64,000 nt of DNA from Pasteurella sp030783905 (GTDB lineage Bacteria > Pseudomonadota > Gammaproteobacteria > Enterobacterales > Pasteurellaceae). A program made the translations under genes and the position numbers. The notes beneath the pieces are model-generated. The model was not told the origin of the DNA. It saw only the letters and a program-made list of their open reading frames with translations, and ran no database searches. Below, one piece after another: positions 56,227 to 64,000 of this stretch. The stretch spans positions 2,046,001-2,110,000 of the forward strand of contig CP182107.1 in assembly GCA_051122655.1 (NCBI GenBank). Direction: 5' to 3'. Within the stretch, counting starts at the first letter, position 1; every line of letters starts with the position of its first letter.

Positions 56227-58059
56227 ATGTGTGGTATTGTTGGTGCGATTGCACAACGTGATGTAGCAGAGATTTTAGTGAATGGTTTACATCGTTTGGA
56301 GTATCGAGGCTATGATTCTGCGGGGATAGCTATTGTTGATCACGAAAAGAGATTGCAACGTGTTCGATGCTTAGGAAAAGTACAGGTATTGGCTGAAGCC
56401 GTTGCGGCGGAAAAAATAACCGGTGGGACAGGGATCGCCCATACCCGTTGGGCAACCCACGGTGCACCTTCAGAAGACAATGCTCATCCCCATGTATCAG
56501 GCCAGTTTGCAGTGGTACACAACGGAATCATTGAAAACTATGAACAGTTGCGTATTGATTTACAACAAAAAGGTTATCAATTTCTCTCCCAAACCGATAC
56601 CGAAGTGATTGCCCATTTAGTACATTGGGTAATGCGTCATGAAACCTCTTTGTTACGTGCAGTACAGCAAGTCGTAAAACAGCTAAGAGGCGCTTATGGA
56701 ATGGTCGTGATGGACTGTGAGCAGCCAGATCATCTTGTGGCAGCACGTTCAGGTAGCCCATTAGTGATTGGTTTAGGGATCGGTGAGAACTTTCTCGCAT
56801 CTGATCAATTAGCGCTATTAAATGTGACACGTCGTTTTATTTTTTTAGAAGAAGGTGATGTGGCAGAAATTACGCGACGTAGCGTAGATATTTATGATGT
56901 TAATGGACAGCCTGTTCAACGTGACAGCCAAGACTCTCATCTGACAAGTGATGCGACAGAAAAAGGCACCTTCCGTCATTTCATGCAAAAAGAGATTTTT
57001 GAACAACCTCGCGCCATCTTGAATACCCTTGAAGGTCGATTACACCAGTATAATGTATTGGTAGAAAGCATTGGTAATGGTGCAGAGCGTTTATTGGAAC
57101 AAGTTGAGCATATTCAGATTGTTGCTTGTGGCACCTCTTATAATGCGGGTATGGTAGCGCGTTATTGGTTTGAAGATTTGGCGGGCATAAGCTGTGATGT
57201 GGAAATTGCTTCAGAGTTTCGTTATCGTCGATTTGTGACACGTCCTAAGAGTTTGTTAATTACGCTTTCCCAATCAGGTGAAACTGCGGATACCTTAGCG
57301 GCATTACGTTTAGCCAAAGAAAAAGGCTATATGGGCGCAATGACCATTTGTAATGTGGCGGGTTCTTCACTGGTACGAGAGTCTGATCTTGCCTTTATGA
57401 CCCGTGCGGGAGTAGAAATTGGTGTGGCATCAACCAAGGCCTTTACGACACAGTTGGCAACTTTATTAATGCTAGTGATTGCAATTGGTAAAGTCACTGG
57501 GCATATTTCGCGGCAGCAGGAAGAAGAACTGGTTAAAGCCCTGCAATCCTTACCTGCCGACGTAGAGAAAGCATTAGCATTTAATCAACAAATTGAAACC
57601 CTCGCGCAAGACTTTGCGGATAAACATCATGCCTTATTTTTAGGGCGAGGAGAGTATTATCCGATAGCGATGGAAGGAGCATTAAAGTTAAAAGAAATCT
57701 CTTATATTCATGCGGAAGCCTATGCTGCAGGCGAACTAAAACATGGTCCACTGGCGTTAATTGATGCGGATATGCCTGTGATTGTGGTTGCGCCAACCAA
57801 TGATCTTTTAGAAAAAGTGAAATCCAATATTGAAGAGGTGCGTTCGCGTGGTGGGCAGCTTTACGTTTTTGCGGATAAAGAAGCTGGCTTTACTGAAACG
57901 GAAGGAATGAAAATTATGACGATGCCGAAAGTCAATGAGGTGATAGCCCCAATCTTCTATACCATACCAATGCAACTGTTGGCTTATCATGTGGCGTTGA
58001 TTAAGGGCACGGATGTGGATCAACCAAGAAATCTGGCGAAAGCGGTTACCGTAGAATAA
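56227..58059 (+). CDS. glmS: Glutamine--fructose-6-phosphate aminotransferase
   Basis: GlmS makes glucosamine-6-phosphate from fructose-6-phosphate and glutamine, the first step toward UDP-GlcNAc for peptidoglycan and LPS. The 610-residue protein has the glutaminase nucleophile Cys2 (MCGIVGAI), the HTRWATHG and NGIIENY motifs, and two SIS sugar-isomerase domains (ACGTSYNAG; SQSGETADT). AAGGAG precedes the ATG. It is monocistronic with its own terminator. Confidence 0.98.
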   Translation: MCGIVGAIAQRDVAEILVNGLHRLEYRGYDSAGIAIVDHEKRLQRVRCLGKVQVLAEAVAAEKITGGTGIAHTRWATHGAPSEDNAHPHVSGQFAVVHNGIIENYEQLRIDLQQKGYQFLSQTDTEVIAHLVHWVMRHETSLLRAVQQVVKQLRGAYGMVVMDCEQPDHLVAARSGSPLVIGLGIGENFLASDQLALLNVTRRFIFLEEGDVAEITRRSVDIYDVNGQPVQRDSQDSHLTSDATEKGTFRHFMQKEIFEQPRAILNTLEGRLHQYNVLVESIGNGAERLLEQVEHIQIVACGTSYNAGMVARYWFEDLAGISCDVEIASEFRYRRFVTRPKSLLITLSQSGETADTLAALRLAKEKGYMGAMTICNVAGSSLVRESDLAFMTRAGVEIGVASTKAFTTQLATLLMLVIAIGKVTGHISRQQEEELVKALQSLPADVEKALAFNQQIETLAQDFADKHHALFLGRGEYYPIAMEGALKLKEISYIHAEAYAAGELKHGPLALIDADMPVIVVAPTNDLLEKVKSNIEEVRSRGGQLYVFADKEAGFTETEGMKIMTMPKVNEVIAPIFYTIPMQLLAYHVALIKGTDVDQPRNLAKAVTVE

Positions 58060-58081
58060 AAGACGTCTTTATAGAAATGCC

Positions 58082-58114
58082 AAAGGCAGAGATATTATCT
58101 TCTCTGCCTTTTTC
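58082..58114 (+). terminator. Terminator after glmS
   Basis: AAGGCAGAGA/TCTCTGCCTT (58083-58092, 58101-58110) with eight-base loop, then TTT. Confidence 0.9.
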
Positions 58115-58184
58115 TCTATATAGATTGTACTGATAGGGAAATTTTCGCAAAATTCACCGCACTTTTACGGTTCTATCCACTCTC

Positions 58185-60128
58185 TTATGAGCCAATAACC
58201 CCACCGTCTTCTTTTTGAATCACTATGGTTGCGGAACGTGGTCGCGTTTTTCCTTGACTGTCTGGCCAAGTAGAAATGGCGGTCACTTGGTCTGGTTCAG
58301 TCACCCCACTATCAGGCTCACCGGGGTGCTGTATGTTAATAAACATTGTCTTATTGTCTGGTGTAAACGCGATACCGGTGACTTCACTACCATTGGGGGC
58401 AGTTAAGAAACGTTTGAATTCACCTTGTTCTGGGATAACCGCAAGCATTTGATTATTTCCCATCCCTTCATAAGCCTTTTTATTTAATGTACCGGAAGAT
58501 ACATCTGTTTGCACCCAAAGTATGCCATGGTTATCAAAGCGTAAGCCATCAGGACTGCCAAAATCATCACCATTAACATAGTGTTCTCCTTTTAATTTAT
58601 TCCCACCTAACGCAAAGATATCCCAAGTGAATGTTTCCGAAAGATAATCTTGCGCATTTTCTTGCCAACGAATAATATGCCCGTAATTGTTTTTCGCGCG
58701 AGGATTGGCTGCGTTGATGCCTGCTTTGCCTTCAGTTCCACGTTGTGAGTTATTGGTTAGGGTACAATACACACTGCCGGTTTGGTAAGGATCAACGGCA
58801 ATCCATTCTGGGCGATCCATTTTTGTCCCACCAACAAGATCGGCTGCCAGACGTGCTTTAATGACAACATCACCTTGATTAGCAAAACCATTTTCCGCAG
58901 TGAGTCCGTTTTGGTTATGTACTAAAGGGCGCCACTCTCCCGTGTTATCTTCGTTGAAATGCGCTACATAAAGTTTGCCTTCGCTTAATAAACGCCTATT
59001 TGCAACACGATCATTTGGGTTGTACTTCCCTTTAGATACAAATTTATAAATATATTCAAAACGTTGGTCATCGCCCATATAAACGACCGCATGACCTTCT
59101 TTTGACAGAACTAACATGGCCCCTTCATGCTTAAATCGCCCAAGTGCGGTATGTTTTACTGGTGTGGCGTTCGGATCAAAGGGATCAATTTCGACGACCC
59201 AACCGAAACGATGGGGTTCATTTGGGTGCTTATCGGTATTGAAACGTTCATCAAATTCATTCCAACGGTATTTATCCTCCTTCTCTTTTTGCATAATCCC
59301 ATAGCGTTTATCAAGCTGCGTAAAGTTATTGGATTCCCGTACAAAAATATCACTCCAGTTTTCTTCGCAAGTAAGATATGTTCCCCAAGGTGTTTCACCA
59401 TTTGCACAGTTTTGCATAGTACCCAGTATTAATTCACCGAGTGGATCGGCTGCCGTTTTCATTAAATCATGATTTTTTGCAGGACCTGTTAATTGCATTG
59501 GTGTGTGGGGCGTAATACGTCTTGCATATTTGGAAGGGCGAACTACTTGCCACTGTTGATTCACTTTCTTGATTTCAATGACGGAAATCCCCATCGCATT
59601 TTGCGATTTCTTCACTTTCTCCAATGACCACGTTTTATCGCCGTCGGGAAAGAGTAACCCGTTATCAATATATTCATGATTCATGACCAATAAACCATGT
59701 TCATTACCATGTTGAGCAAAGGGAAAATAAGCCATTCCATCATGGTTCATGCCCGCTTGAGCGGCTTGTTCTTCCGCTGTATTAGAGGCATCTGATTTGA
59801 ATTCGGGCTGATTATGTTCAAGACCAACAGGATCACCCCAGGCATAAAAGACGTTTGCTGAATACCCATTAGGCACAGTAACGCGGTCTTCACTGGAAAA
59901 AGGAATGGGAGTGAAACCTAGGCTTGTCATTTTCCGAATGTGTATTGGCTGTGAAGGCTGAGCAAAGACGTGTCGACTATTGAAGGCGGCCGGTAATAAA
60001 GCGATAGCCCCTACAGCCCCTCCTAATTTGAGTATGCTTCGCCTAGAAAGATTGGCTTTCATCACATCTGACATAAGACGGTTATCAGAAGAGTTCATCA
60101 CAATATGTTCTTGTACTGAGTTAGTCAT
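58185..60128 (-). CDS. phoX: PhoX-family alkaline phosphatase (Tat-exported)
   Basis: A 647-residue DUF839/PhoX protein. PhoX enzymes are Ca/Fe-dependent phosphomonoesterases of the periplasm or cell surface that release phosphate from organic esters. The twin-arginine signal is clear: SRRSILKLGG with Arg29-Arg30, then a hydrophobic segment and RHVFA before the mature protein. Family motifs include GMAYFPFAQHGNEHGLLVMNHE-like sequence near residue 125 and TYLTCEENWSD. AGGAG precedes the ATG at 60128. A consensus Pho box lies about 65 bases upstream. It stands alone between glmS and metQ. Confidence 0.9.
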   Translation of the reverse strand: MTNSVQEHIVMNSSDNRLMSDVMKANLSRRSILKLGGAVGAIALLPAAFNSRHVFAQPSQPIHIRKMTSLGFTPIPFSSEDRVTVPNGYSANVFYAWGDPVGLEHNQPEFKSDASNTAEEQAAQAGMNHDGMAYFPFAQHGNEHGLLVMNHEYIDNGLLFPDGDKTWSLEKVKKSQNAMGISVIEIKKVNQQWQVVRPSKYARRITPHTPMQLTGPAKNHDLMKTAADPLGELILGTMQNCANGETPWGTYLTCEENWSDIFVRESNNFTQLDKRYGIMQKEKEDKYRWNEFDERFNTDKHPNEPHRFGWVVEIDPFDPNATPVKHTALGRFKHEGAMLVLSKEGHAVVYMGDDQRFEYIYKFVSKGKYNPNDRVANRRLLSEGKLYVAHFNEDNTGEWRPLVHNQNGLTAENGFANQGDVVIKARLAADLVGGTKMDRPEWIAVDPYQTGSVYCTLTNNSQRGTEGKAGINAANPRAKNNYGHIIRWQENAQDYLSETFTWDIFALGGNKLKGEHYVNGDDFGSPDGLRFDNHGILWVQTDVSSGTLNKKAYEGMGNNQMLAVIPEQGEFKRFLTAPNGSEVTGIAFTPDNKTMFINIQHPGEPDSGVTEPDQVTAISTWPDSQGKTRPRSATIVIQKEDGGVIGS

Positions 60129-60192
60129 AATCTGCTCCTGTTGAGAAAAATAAAGTTAGGGTGTATACAGGAGCGCAGTCTATATAGAGATG

Positions 60193-60210
60193 TTGACAGT
60201 TTAATGACAA
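60193..60210 (-). promoter_or_regulatory. Candidate PhoB (Pho) box upstream of phoX
   Basis: On the minus strand TTGTCATTAAACTGTCAA: two direct 7-base TGTCA-type repeats with a four-base spacer, matching the 18-base Pho-box consensus at nearly every position. TATATA follows about seven bases downstream as a probable -10, the usual layout of PhoB-activated promoters. Confidence 0.78.
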
Positions 60211-60269
60211 CTTAACGAGCGAATGGAAAAGAAGGGTTAAACATCATGTCATATGCGGTGAAAAAGAAT

Positions 60270-60298
60270 AAAAAAATCCCCAGTCATGTTGACTGGGG
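60270..60298 (-). terminator. Terminator of metNIQ
   Basis: CCCCAGTCA-TGT-TGACTGGGG perfect stem (60278-60298) followed on the minus strand by ATTTTTTT. Confidence 0.92.
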
Positions 60299-60328
60299 AG
60301 TATTGTTGCGTAGGTGATTATTGATCTC

Positions 60329-61159
60329 TTACCAACCTTTCACCACGCCACCTTCAAAGTGTTTAAGTGCTTCTTGATACACTTCTTCTGTTTGGAATGC
60401 TTTCACAAAATCTTTGATCGCATCATTATCTTTATTATCTTCACGGCTCACCACTAGGTTAACGTAAGGTGAATCTTTATCTTCAACAAAGATACCATCT
60501 TTTTCTGCAGTTAAACCTTGTTGTACCGCATAGTTATTGTTAATGATCGCAAAATCAACATCATCTAACATACGTGGGAGTAGAGAGCCTTCCACTTCTT
60601 TGATGTGTAGATTTTTTGGATTTTCAACTACATCGATTGAGGTTGAGAATAAGTTAGTTGGATCTTTTAATTTGATTAAGCCTTGTTTTTCTAAAAGTAA
60701 TAATGCACGGCCTAAATTACTTGGATTGTTTGGTACTGCAACTGTTGCGCCATCTTGTAATTCAGACACATTTTTGATTTTTTTAGAATAGGCCGCAATT
60801 GGGAAAACGAACGTATTACCCACAATCGCTAATTTATAACCACGTTGCTCCACTTCTTTGTCCATATAAGGCTTGTGTTGGAAGGCATTGGCATCTAAAT
60901 CACCTTTGGTTAAGGCATCATTTGGCTGAGTATATTCCGTAAACTCAACTAATTTCACATCAATGTTATATTTTTCCTTTGCAATTTTGGCAGCGACTTC
61001 AGTAACTTGTGCTTCAGCACCTGTCATGACACCAACGGTTAATTTACGCGCAGCAGGTTCTTGTGGTGCAGCCGCCGCGGCTGGTTTGTCATCTTTACAA
61101 CCGGCTAATGCCACAGCAGAAACCAGTGTTGCGAGACCAAAAAGTTTTGTTAATTTCAT
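60329..61159 (-). CDS. metQ: D-methionine-binding lipoprotein MetQ
   Basis: Substrate-binding lipoprotein of the methionine ABC importer. Signal MKLTKLFGLATLVSAVALAGC has lipobox LAGC (Cys21), then an Ala/Pro-rich linker and the NlpA-type binding domain (GVMTGAEAQVTEVAAKIAKE; NNPSNLGRALLLLEKQGLI). The frame opens at 61201, but the ATG at 61159, with AGAGGAT upstream, starts a proper signal peptide (276 residues). Last gene of metNIQ. Confidence 0.95.
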   Translation of the reverse strand: MKLTKLFGLATLVSAVALAGCKDDKPAAAAAPQEPAARKLTVGVMTGAEAQVTEVAAKIAKEKYNIDVKLVEFTEYTQPNDALTKGDLDANAFQHKPYMDKEVEQRGYKLAIVGNTFVFPIAAYSKKIKNVSELQDGATVAVPNNPSNLGRALLLLEKQGLIKLKDPTNLFSTSIDVVENPKNLHIKEVEGSLLPRMLDDVDFAIINNNYAVQQGLTAEKDGIFVEDKDSPYVNLVVSREDNKDNDAIKDFVKAFQTEEVYQEALKHFEGGVVKGW

Positions 61160-61201
61160 AGGAGATCCTCTAAAAATGATGTTGTGTAAATTATCTTTCA
61201 A

Positions 61202-61891
61202 TTAACGATGATCAAAACGTTCGGCTAAGTGGTCACCCAACTTTTGGCTTAACATTACGATCAGAACGATAATGATGGTTGCGATCCATTTAACATAGAC
61301 CATATTGCGGTGTTCACCATAAGTAATGGCTAAATTACCTAAGCCCCCACCGCCGACAGCACCCGCCATCGCGGAGTAGCCAATTAAAGCCACTAAGGTT
61401 AGCGTGATGCCATTGATTAAAATTGGAATCGATTCGGGTAAATAGTATTTTGTCACAATTTGCCAGTTTGTTGCCCCCATAGATTTGGCCGCTTCTGTTA
61501 ATCCACTTGGGATTTCTAACAAGGCATTTGCGGTTAATCGCGCAAAAAAGGGAATGGCAGACACGCTTAATGGCACAATTGCTGCCGTGGTGCCTAATGT
61601 TGTCCCCACAACTAAGCGAGTGAAAGGCAGTAAAATAATCAACAAAATAATAAAAGGCACAGATCGGCCGATATTAATGATCACATTTAATACTTGATTG
61701 GCACGACGGTGCTCTAAAATTTCGCCTTTACCCGTTAAAAAGGCGAGTAAGCCAATGGGTAAACCGACCACAATCGCAAATAATGTCGCGATAAACCCCA
61801 TGTAAAGTGTTTCAAGAGTAGAAAGGCTAACGAGCTCCCAAATTCTTGGGGTCATTTCTTGGGTAAAATCTGCCCATAATTGATCAAACAT
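61202..61891 (-). CDS. metI: Methionine ABC transporter permease MetI
   Basis: A 229-residue inner-membrane permease with five hydrophobic helices and the EAA loop that docks on MetN (LTEAAKSMGATNWQIVTKYYLPE). It begins MFDQLWADFTQEM. The start overlaps the metN end by eight bases, giving coupled translation. Confidence 0.96.
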   Translation of the reverse strand: MFDQLWADFTQEMTPRIWELVSLSTLETLYMGFIATLFAIVVGLPIGLLAFLTGKGEILEHRRANQVLNVIINIGRSVPFIILLIILLPFTRLVVGTTLGTTAAIVPLSVSAIPFFARLTANALLEIPSGLTEAAKSMGATNWQIVTKYYLPESIPILINGITLTLVALIGYSAMAGAVGGGGLGNLAITYGEHRNMVYVKWIATIIIVLIVMLSQKLGDHLAERFDHR

Positions 61892-62918
61892 AGCCTAATA
61901 CCTCAACTTTTACATTATGTTCCATTAAATACGTTTTTGTTTTTGTAATTGCTTCGTCATTACCTTCCATTTCGGCAATGACAAAACCAAATTTGACGCC
62001 ACCAGCGTAATCGATTTGCGAAGTCAAAATACTCAGATCGACACCAAACATTTTGGATGCTTGGGATAATACAGGCGCATCGACGGTACGCCCAGTAAAT
62101 TCAAATTTCACAATTGGCCAAGAAGTGGCATTTCTTGGTGTTTCGGATAGTTTTTCCATATATTCTTCTGGCAAACTAATATGGAACGTAGAGCGAATAA
62201 ACTCTTTCGCTAGCTGAGTTTGAGGATTCGAGAAAATCTCACTCACTGAACCTTGCTCAATTAAGCTCCCTTTATCGATAACGGCGACATGATCACAAAT
62301 GCGTTTAACAACTTCCATTTCATGGGTAATTAACAGAATTGTGATCCCTAAAGTGCGGTTGATTTCTTTTAATAATGTTAAAATAGATTGCGTTGTAGCA
62401 GGGTCTAATGCACTGGTTGCTTCATCACACAATAATACTTTTGGTTCACTGGCCAACGCACGTGCAATTGCCACACGTTGTTTTTGCCCGCCTGATAAAT
62501 TTGATGGATAGGTGTCTTTCTTGTCAGATAGGCCAACCAACTCAAGTAATTCGTTCACTTTCTGATGAATTTTGTCCTTTGGTGTATTGCACAACTCTAA
62601 TGGTAAAGCGATATTGCCAAATACGGTACGTGATGTTAATAAATTAAAGTGTTGGAAAATCATGCCAATATGGCGACGCTCTTGCACTAAATCTGCATTT
62701 TTTAATTGTGTTAAATCTTTACCATCAACAAAGACGGCACCAGAAGAAGGGGTTTCAAGCAAGTTCACACAACGAATCAAAGTGCTTTTGCCCGCCCCTG
62801 ATGCACCAATCACACCACAGATTTGCCCTTTCGGGACATGTAGCGAAACGTTATCCAGTGCGGTCAGCTTTTTTCCTGACACATCAAAAATTTTACTAAT
62901 CTTTTCTAGCTTAATCAT
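61884..62918 (-). CDS. metN: Methionine ABC transporter ATP-binding protein MetN
   Basis: The 344-residue ATPase that drives methionine uptake. It has Walker A GASGAGKSTL, the Q loop in IFQHFNLL, signature LSGGQKQRVAIARAL, Walker B VLLCDEATSALD and the H loop ITHEM. The C-terminal NIL (ACT-like) domain, from about residue 265, binds methionine and inhibits transport when the cell is replete. A MetJ-type box upstream points to repression by methionine. Confidence 0.97.
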   Translation of the reverse strand: MIKLEKISKIFDVSGKKLTALDNVSLHVPKGQICGVIGASGAGKSTLIRCVNLLETPSSGAVFVDGKDLTQLKNADLVQERRHIGMIFQHFNLLTSRTVFGNIALPLELCNTPKDKIHQKVNELLELVGLSDKKDTYPSNLSGGQKQRVAIARALASEPKVLLCDEATSALDPATTQSILTLLKEINRTLGITILLITHEMEVVKRICDHVAVIDKGSLIEQGSVSEIFSNPQTQLAKEFIRSTFHISLPEEYMEKLSETPRNATSWPIVKFEFTGRTVDAPVLSQASKMFGVDLSILTSQIDYAGGVKFGFVIAEMEGNDEAITKTKTYLMEHNVKVEVLGYV

Positions 62919-62964
62919 ATAAGCCCTTTATTTACCATTTTTTGTTACATTGGCTGTGTATTTT

Positions 62965-62980
62965 AGACGTCTAGATTTCC
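62965..62980 (-). promoter_or_regulatory. Candidate MetJ operator of metNIQ
   Basis: A perfect met box AGACGTCT (62965-62972) is followed by a weaker one, AGATTTCC (62973-62980), in the tandem 8-base array that MetJ requires. It lies about 50 bases upstream of the metN start. Confidence 0.7.
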
Positions 62981-63110
62981 ATGTCAATATATAATCTTAA
63001 TATTTTTATCACAATTTGTTATGAAATAGAAATAATCACGACTTTATTTGCGAACCCAGTAAAGAAAAGGGATAATTTAGAACACATTTAAAATAGAGAA
63101 AGGATCTAAT

Positions 63111-63665
63111 ATGAAGAAAGCAATTTTTTTAGATCGAGATGGCACATTAAATATTGATCATGGTTATGTGCATGAAATTGATCAGTTTCAATTTATCGAA
63201 GGTAGCATTGAAGCTTTGCAACAACTGAAAGACATGGGCTATTTATTAGTGCTTGTAACCAATCAATCGGGTATTGCACGGGGTTATTTTTCAGAAGATC
63301 AATTTTTACAGCTGACGGAATGGATGGATTGGTCGTTAGCCGATCGTGGCGTTGATCTGGATGGGATTTATTATTGCCCACATCATACAGAAGGAAAAGG
63401 CGATTATGCTCAAGAGTGCGATTGCCGTAAACCAAAACCAGGCATGTTGTTACAAGCAATCAGAGAGCTCAACATTGATCCTAGCGCCTCTTTTATGGTC
63501 GGCGATAAAGTTGAAGATCTGTTAGCTGGCAAAGGCGCTAAGATAAAACATACCGTTTTAGTGAAAACAGGAAAACCGATCACAGAAGAAGGTGTAAAAC
63601 AGGCTGACTACCTATTAGAGTCGATCGCGGATCTGCCGAACCTGATAAAAGGGTTGAAAAACTAA
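63111..63665 (+). CDS. gmhB: D-glycero-beta-D-manno-heptose 1,7-bisphosphate 7-phosphatase
   Basis: GmhB removes the 7-phosphate in ADP-heptose synthesis for LPS core. The 184-residue HAD-family enzyme has the nucleophile motif FLDRDGTLN, motif II VTNQSGIARG, motif IV VGDKVEDLLAG, and the zinc loop CPHHTEGKGDYAQECDC that sets GmhB apart from histidinol phosphatase. GAAAGGA precedes the ATG. It sits between metN and an rRNA operon, as in E. coli. Confidence 0.96.
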   Translation: MKKAIFLDRDGTLNIDHGYVHEIDQFQFIEGSIEALQQLKDMGYLLVLVTNQSGIARGYFSEDQFLQLTEWMDWSLADRGVDLDGIYYCPHHTEGKGDYAQECDCRKPKPGMLLQAIRELNIDPSASFMVGDKVEDLLAGKGAKIKHTVLVKTGKPITEEGVKQADYLLESIADLPNLIKGLKN

Positions 63666-63714
63666 CAAAAATTTAGCAAGTTTTATACATAAAGTTTAAA
63701 AAGTAATCTTTTGA

Positions 63715-63773
63715 TAAAAAAATTAGTTTTTTTTCAAAAAAGGGGTTGCAAAGGGTTTTAAAATGCCTATAAT
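63715..63773 (+). promoter_or_regulatory. rRNA operon promoter with UP-like A/T tract
   Basis: TTGCAA (63746-63751), 16 bases, TATAAT (63768-63773), then GC-rich ACGCCCC. The A/T tracts at 63715-63740 look like an UP element. The layout is that of a strong, stringently controlled rrn P1 promoter; transcription would start near 63780. Confidence 0.88.
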
Positions 63774-63782
63774 ACGCCCCAC

Positions 63783-63836
63783 ACAACGACGCGACGTTGT
63801 ACGAGATAGTAGATACACCTCGCGTCGTTGTTTTTT
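63783..63836 (+). promoter_or_regulatory. rrn leader hairpin (boxB-like) followed by T6
   Basis: Perfect 12-base stem ACAACGACGCGA/TCGCGTCGTTGT (63783-63794, 63820-63831) with a 25-base loop, ending in a run of six T. It occupies the place of the boxB stem in rrn leaders but has the shape of an intrinsic terminator, placed right at the transcript start. Confidence 0.75.
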
Positions 63837-64000
63837 GTTCTTTAACAATCTAACAGACAATCTGTGTGGGCACTTGTTGATTGATTTCATTTTAAAAAAT
63901 TTTAATTATTGAAGTCTTAATAGGTGCTTAATACTGAAAATTCATTAACTTTTGAAGTAAATGTAAACTTTAGCTAAGCAGTTTATTGAGCGATTGAACT
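63836..64000 (+). other. rRNA leader with boxA and 16S processing signals (16S gene just beyond)
   Basis: TGTTCTTTAACAAT (63836-63849) matches boxA, the NusB/S10 antitermination signal. CAGACAATCTGTGTGGGCAC (63854-63873) is nearly identical to the E. coli rrn leader. The rest, to the window end, is A/T-rich leader including the 5' strand of the RNase III processing stem. The mature 16S rRNA should begin at or within a few bases after the window's last base. Confidence 0.88.

Overview
The window is a 64 kb stretch of core chromosome from a member of the Pasteurellaceae, most likely Pasteurella multocida or a close relative. The evidence is the dense scatter of the 9-base Haemophilus-type DNA uptake signal (AAGTGCGGT and its complement, well over two dozen copies by eye), moderately AT-rich DNA, a peroxiredoxin-glutaredoxin fusion next to oxyR, a complete Na+-translocating NADH:quinone oxidoreductase operon, and protein sequences very close to enterobacterial orthologues. 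The genus assignment is inference. I see no prophage, insertion sequence, integrase, CRISPR array or defence island.

Layout. 1-2.5 kb: the end of an AT-rich glycosyltransferase gene, then yggU-yggT and corA on the minus strand. 2.9-7.3 kb: yggL-trmB facing a cytochrome b561 gene and mutY-yggX-mltC, largely the E. coli order. 7.5-7.7 kb: tRNA-Phe and tRNA-Asn. 7.9-9.9 kb: an iron-box-preceded methyltransferase, yajG and bolA. 10.6-17.9 kb: nqrABCDEF with its maturation genes apbE and nqrM, preceded by a 660-base region with several hairpins. 18-19.1 kb: mnmA. 19.4 kb: a short cation-efflux protein. 20-24.9 kb: the hexose-phosphate uptake system uhpT-uhpA-uhpB-uhpC. 25-30.3 kb: hldD, deoC-deoR, fabR, oxyR and the peroxiredoxin. 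30.3-37.8 kb: slyX, fkpA, yheO, tusDCB, rpsL-rpsG-fusA-tuf in E. coli order. 38-53 kb: secE-nusG, rplK-rplA, a glycerate kinase/permease pair on the opposite strand, rplJ-rplL-rpoB-rpoC. 53-58 kb: nudC-hemE-yjaG-hupA and glmS. 58-64 kb: phoX, metNIQ, gmhB and the promoter and leader of an rRNA operon whose 16S gene starts at or just past the right edge.

Functional links. TusBCD and MnmA belong to one sulfur relay making 2-thiouridine in tRNA. HldD and GmhB are two steps of ADP-heptose synthesis for LPS. ApbE and NqrM mature the NQR complex encoded just upstream. OxyR probably controls the divergent peroxiredoxin. The window is rich in readable control sites: candidate Fur, CRP, UhpA, OxyR, PhoB and MetJ boxes, ribosomal-protein autoregulatory leaders (S7, L1, L10), and terminators built from inverted pairs of uptake signals.

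No wholly new system is evident. The best leads are the multi-hairpin leader upstream of nqrA, the glycerate genes that split the rplKA and rplJL-rpoBC blocks, the putative Fur-controlled methyltransferase, and uptake-signal hairpins between rpoB and rpoC and before nudC.
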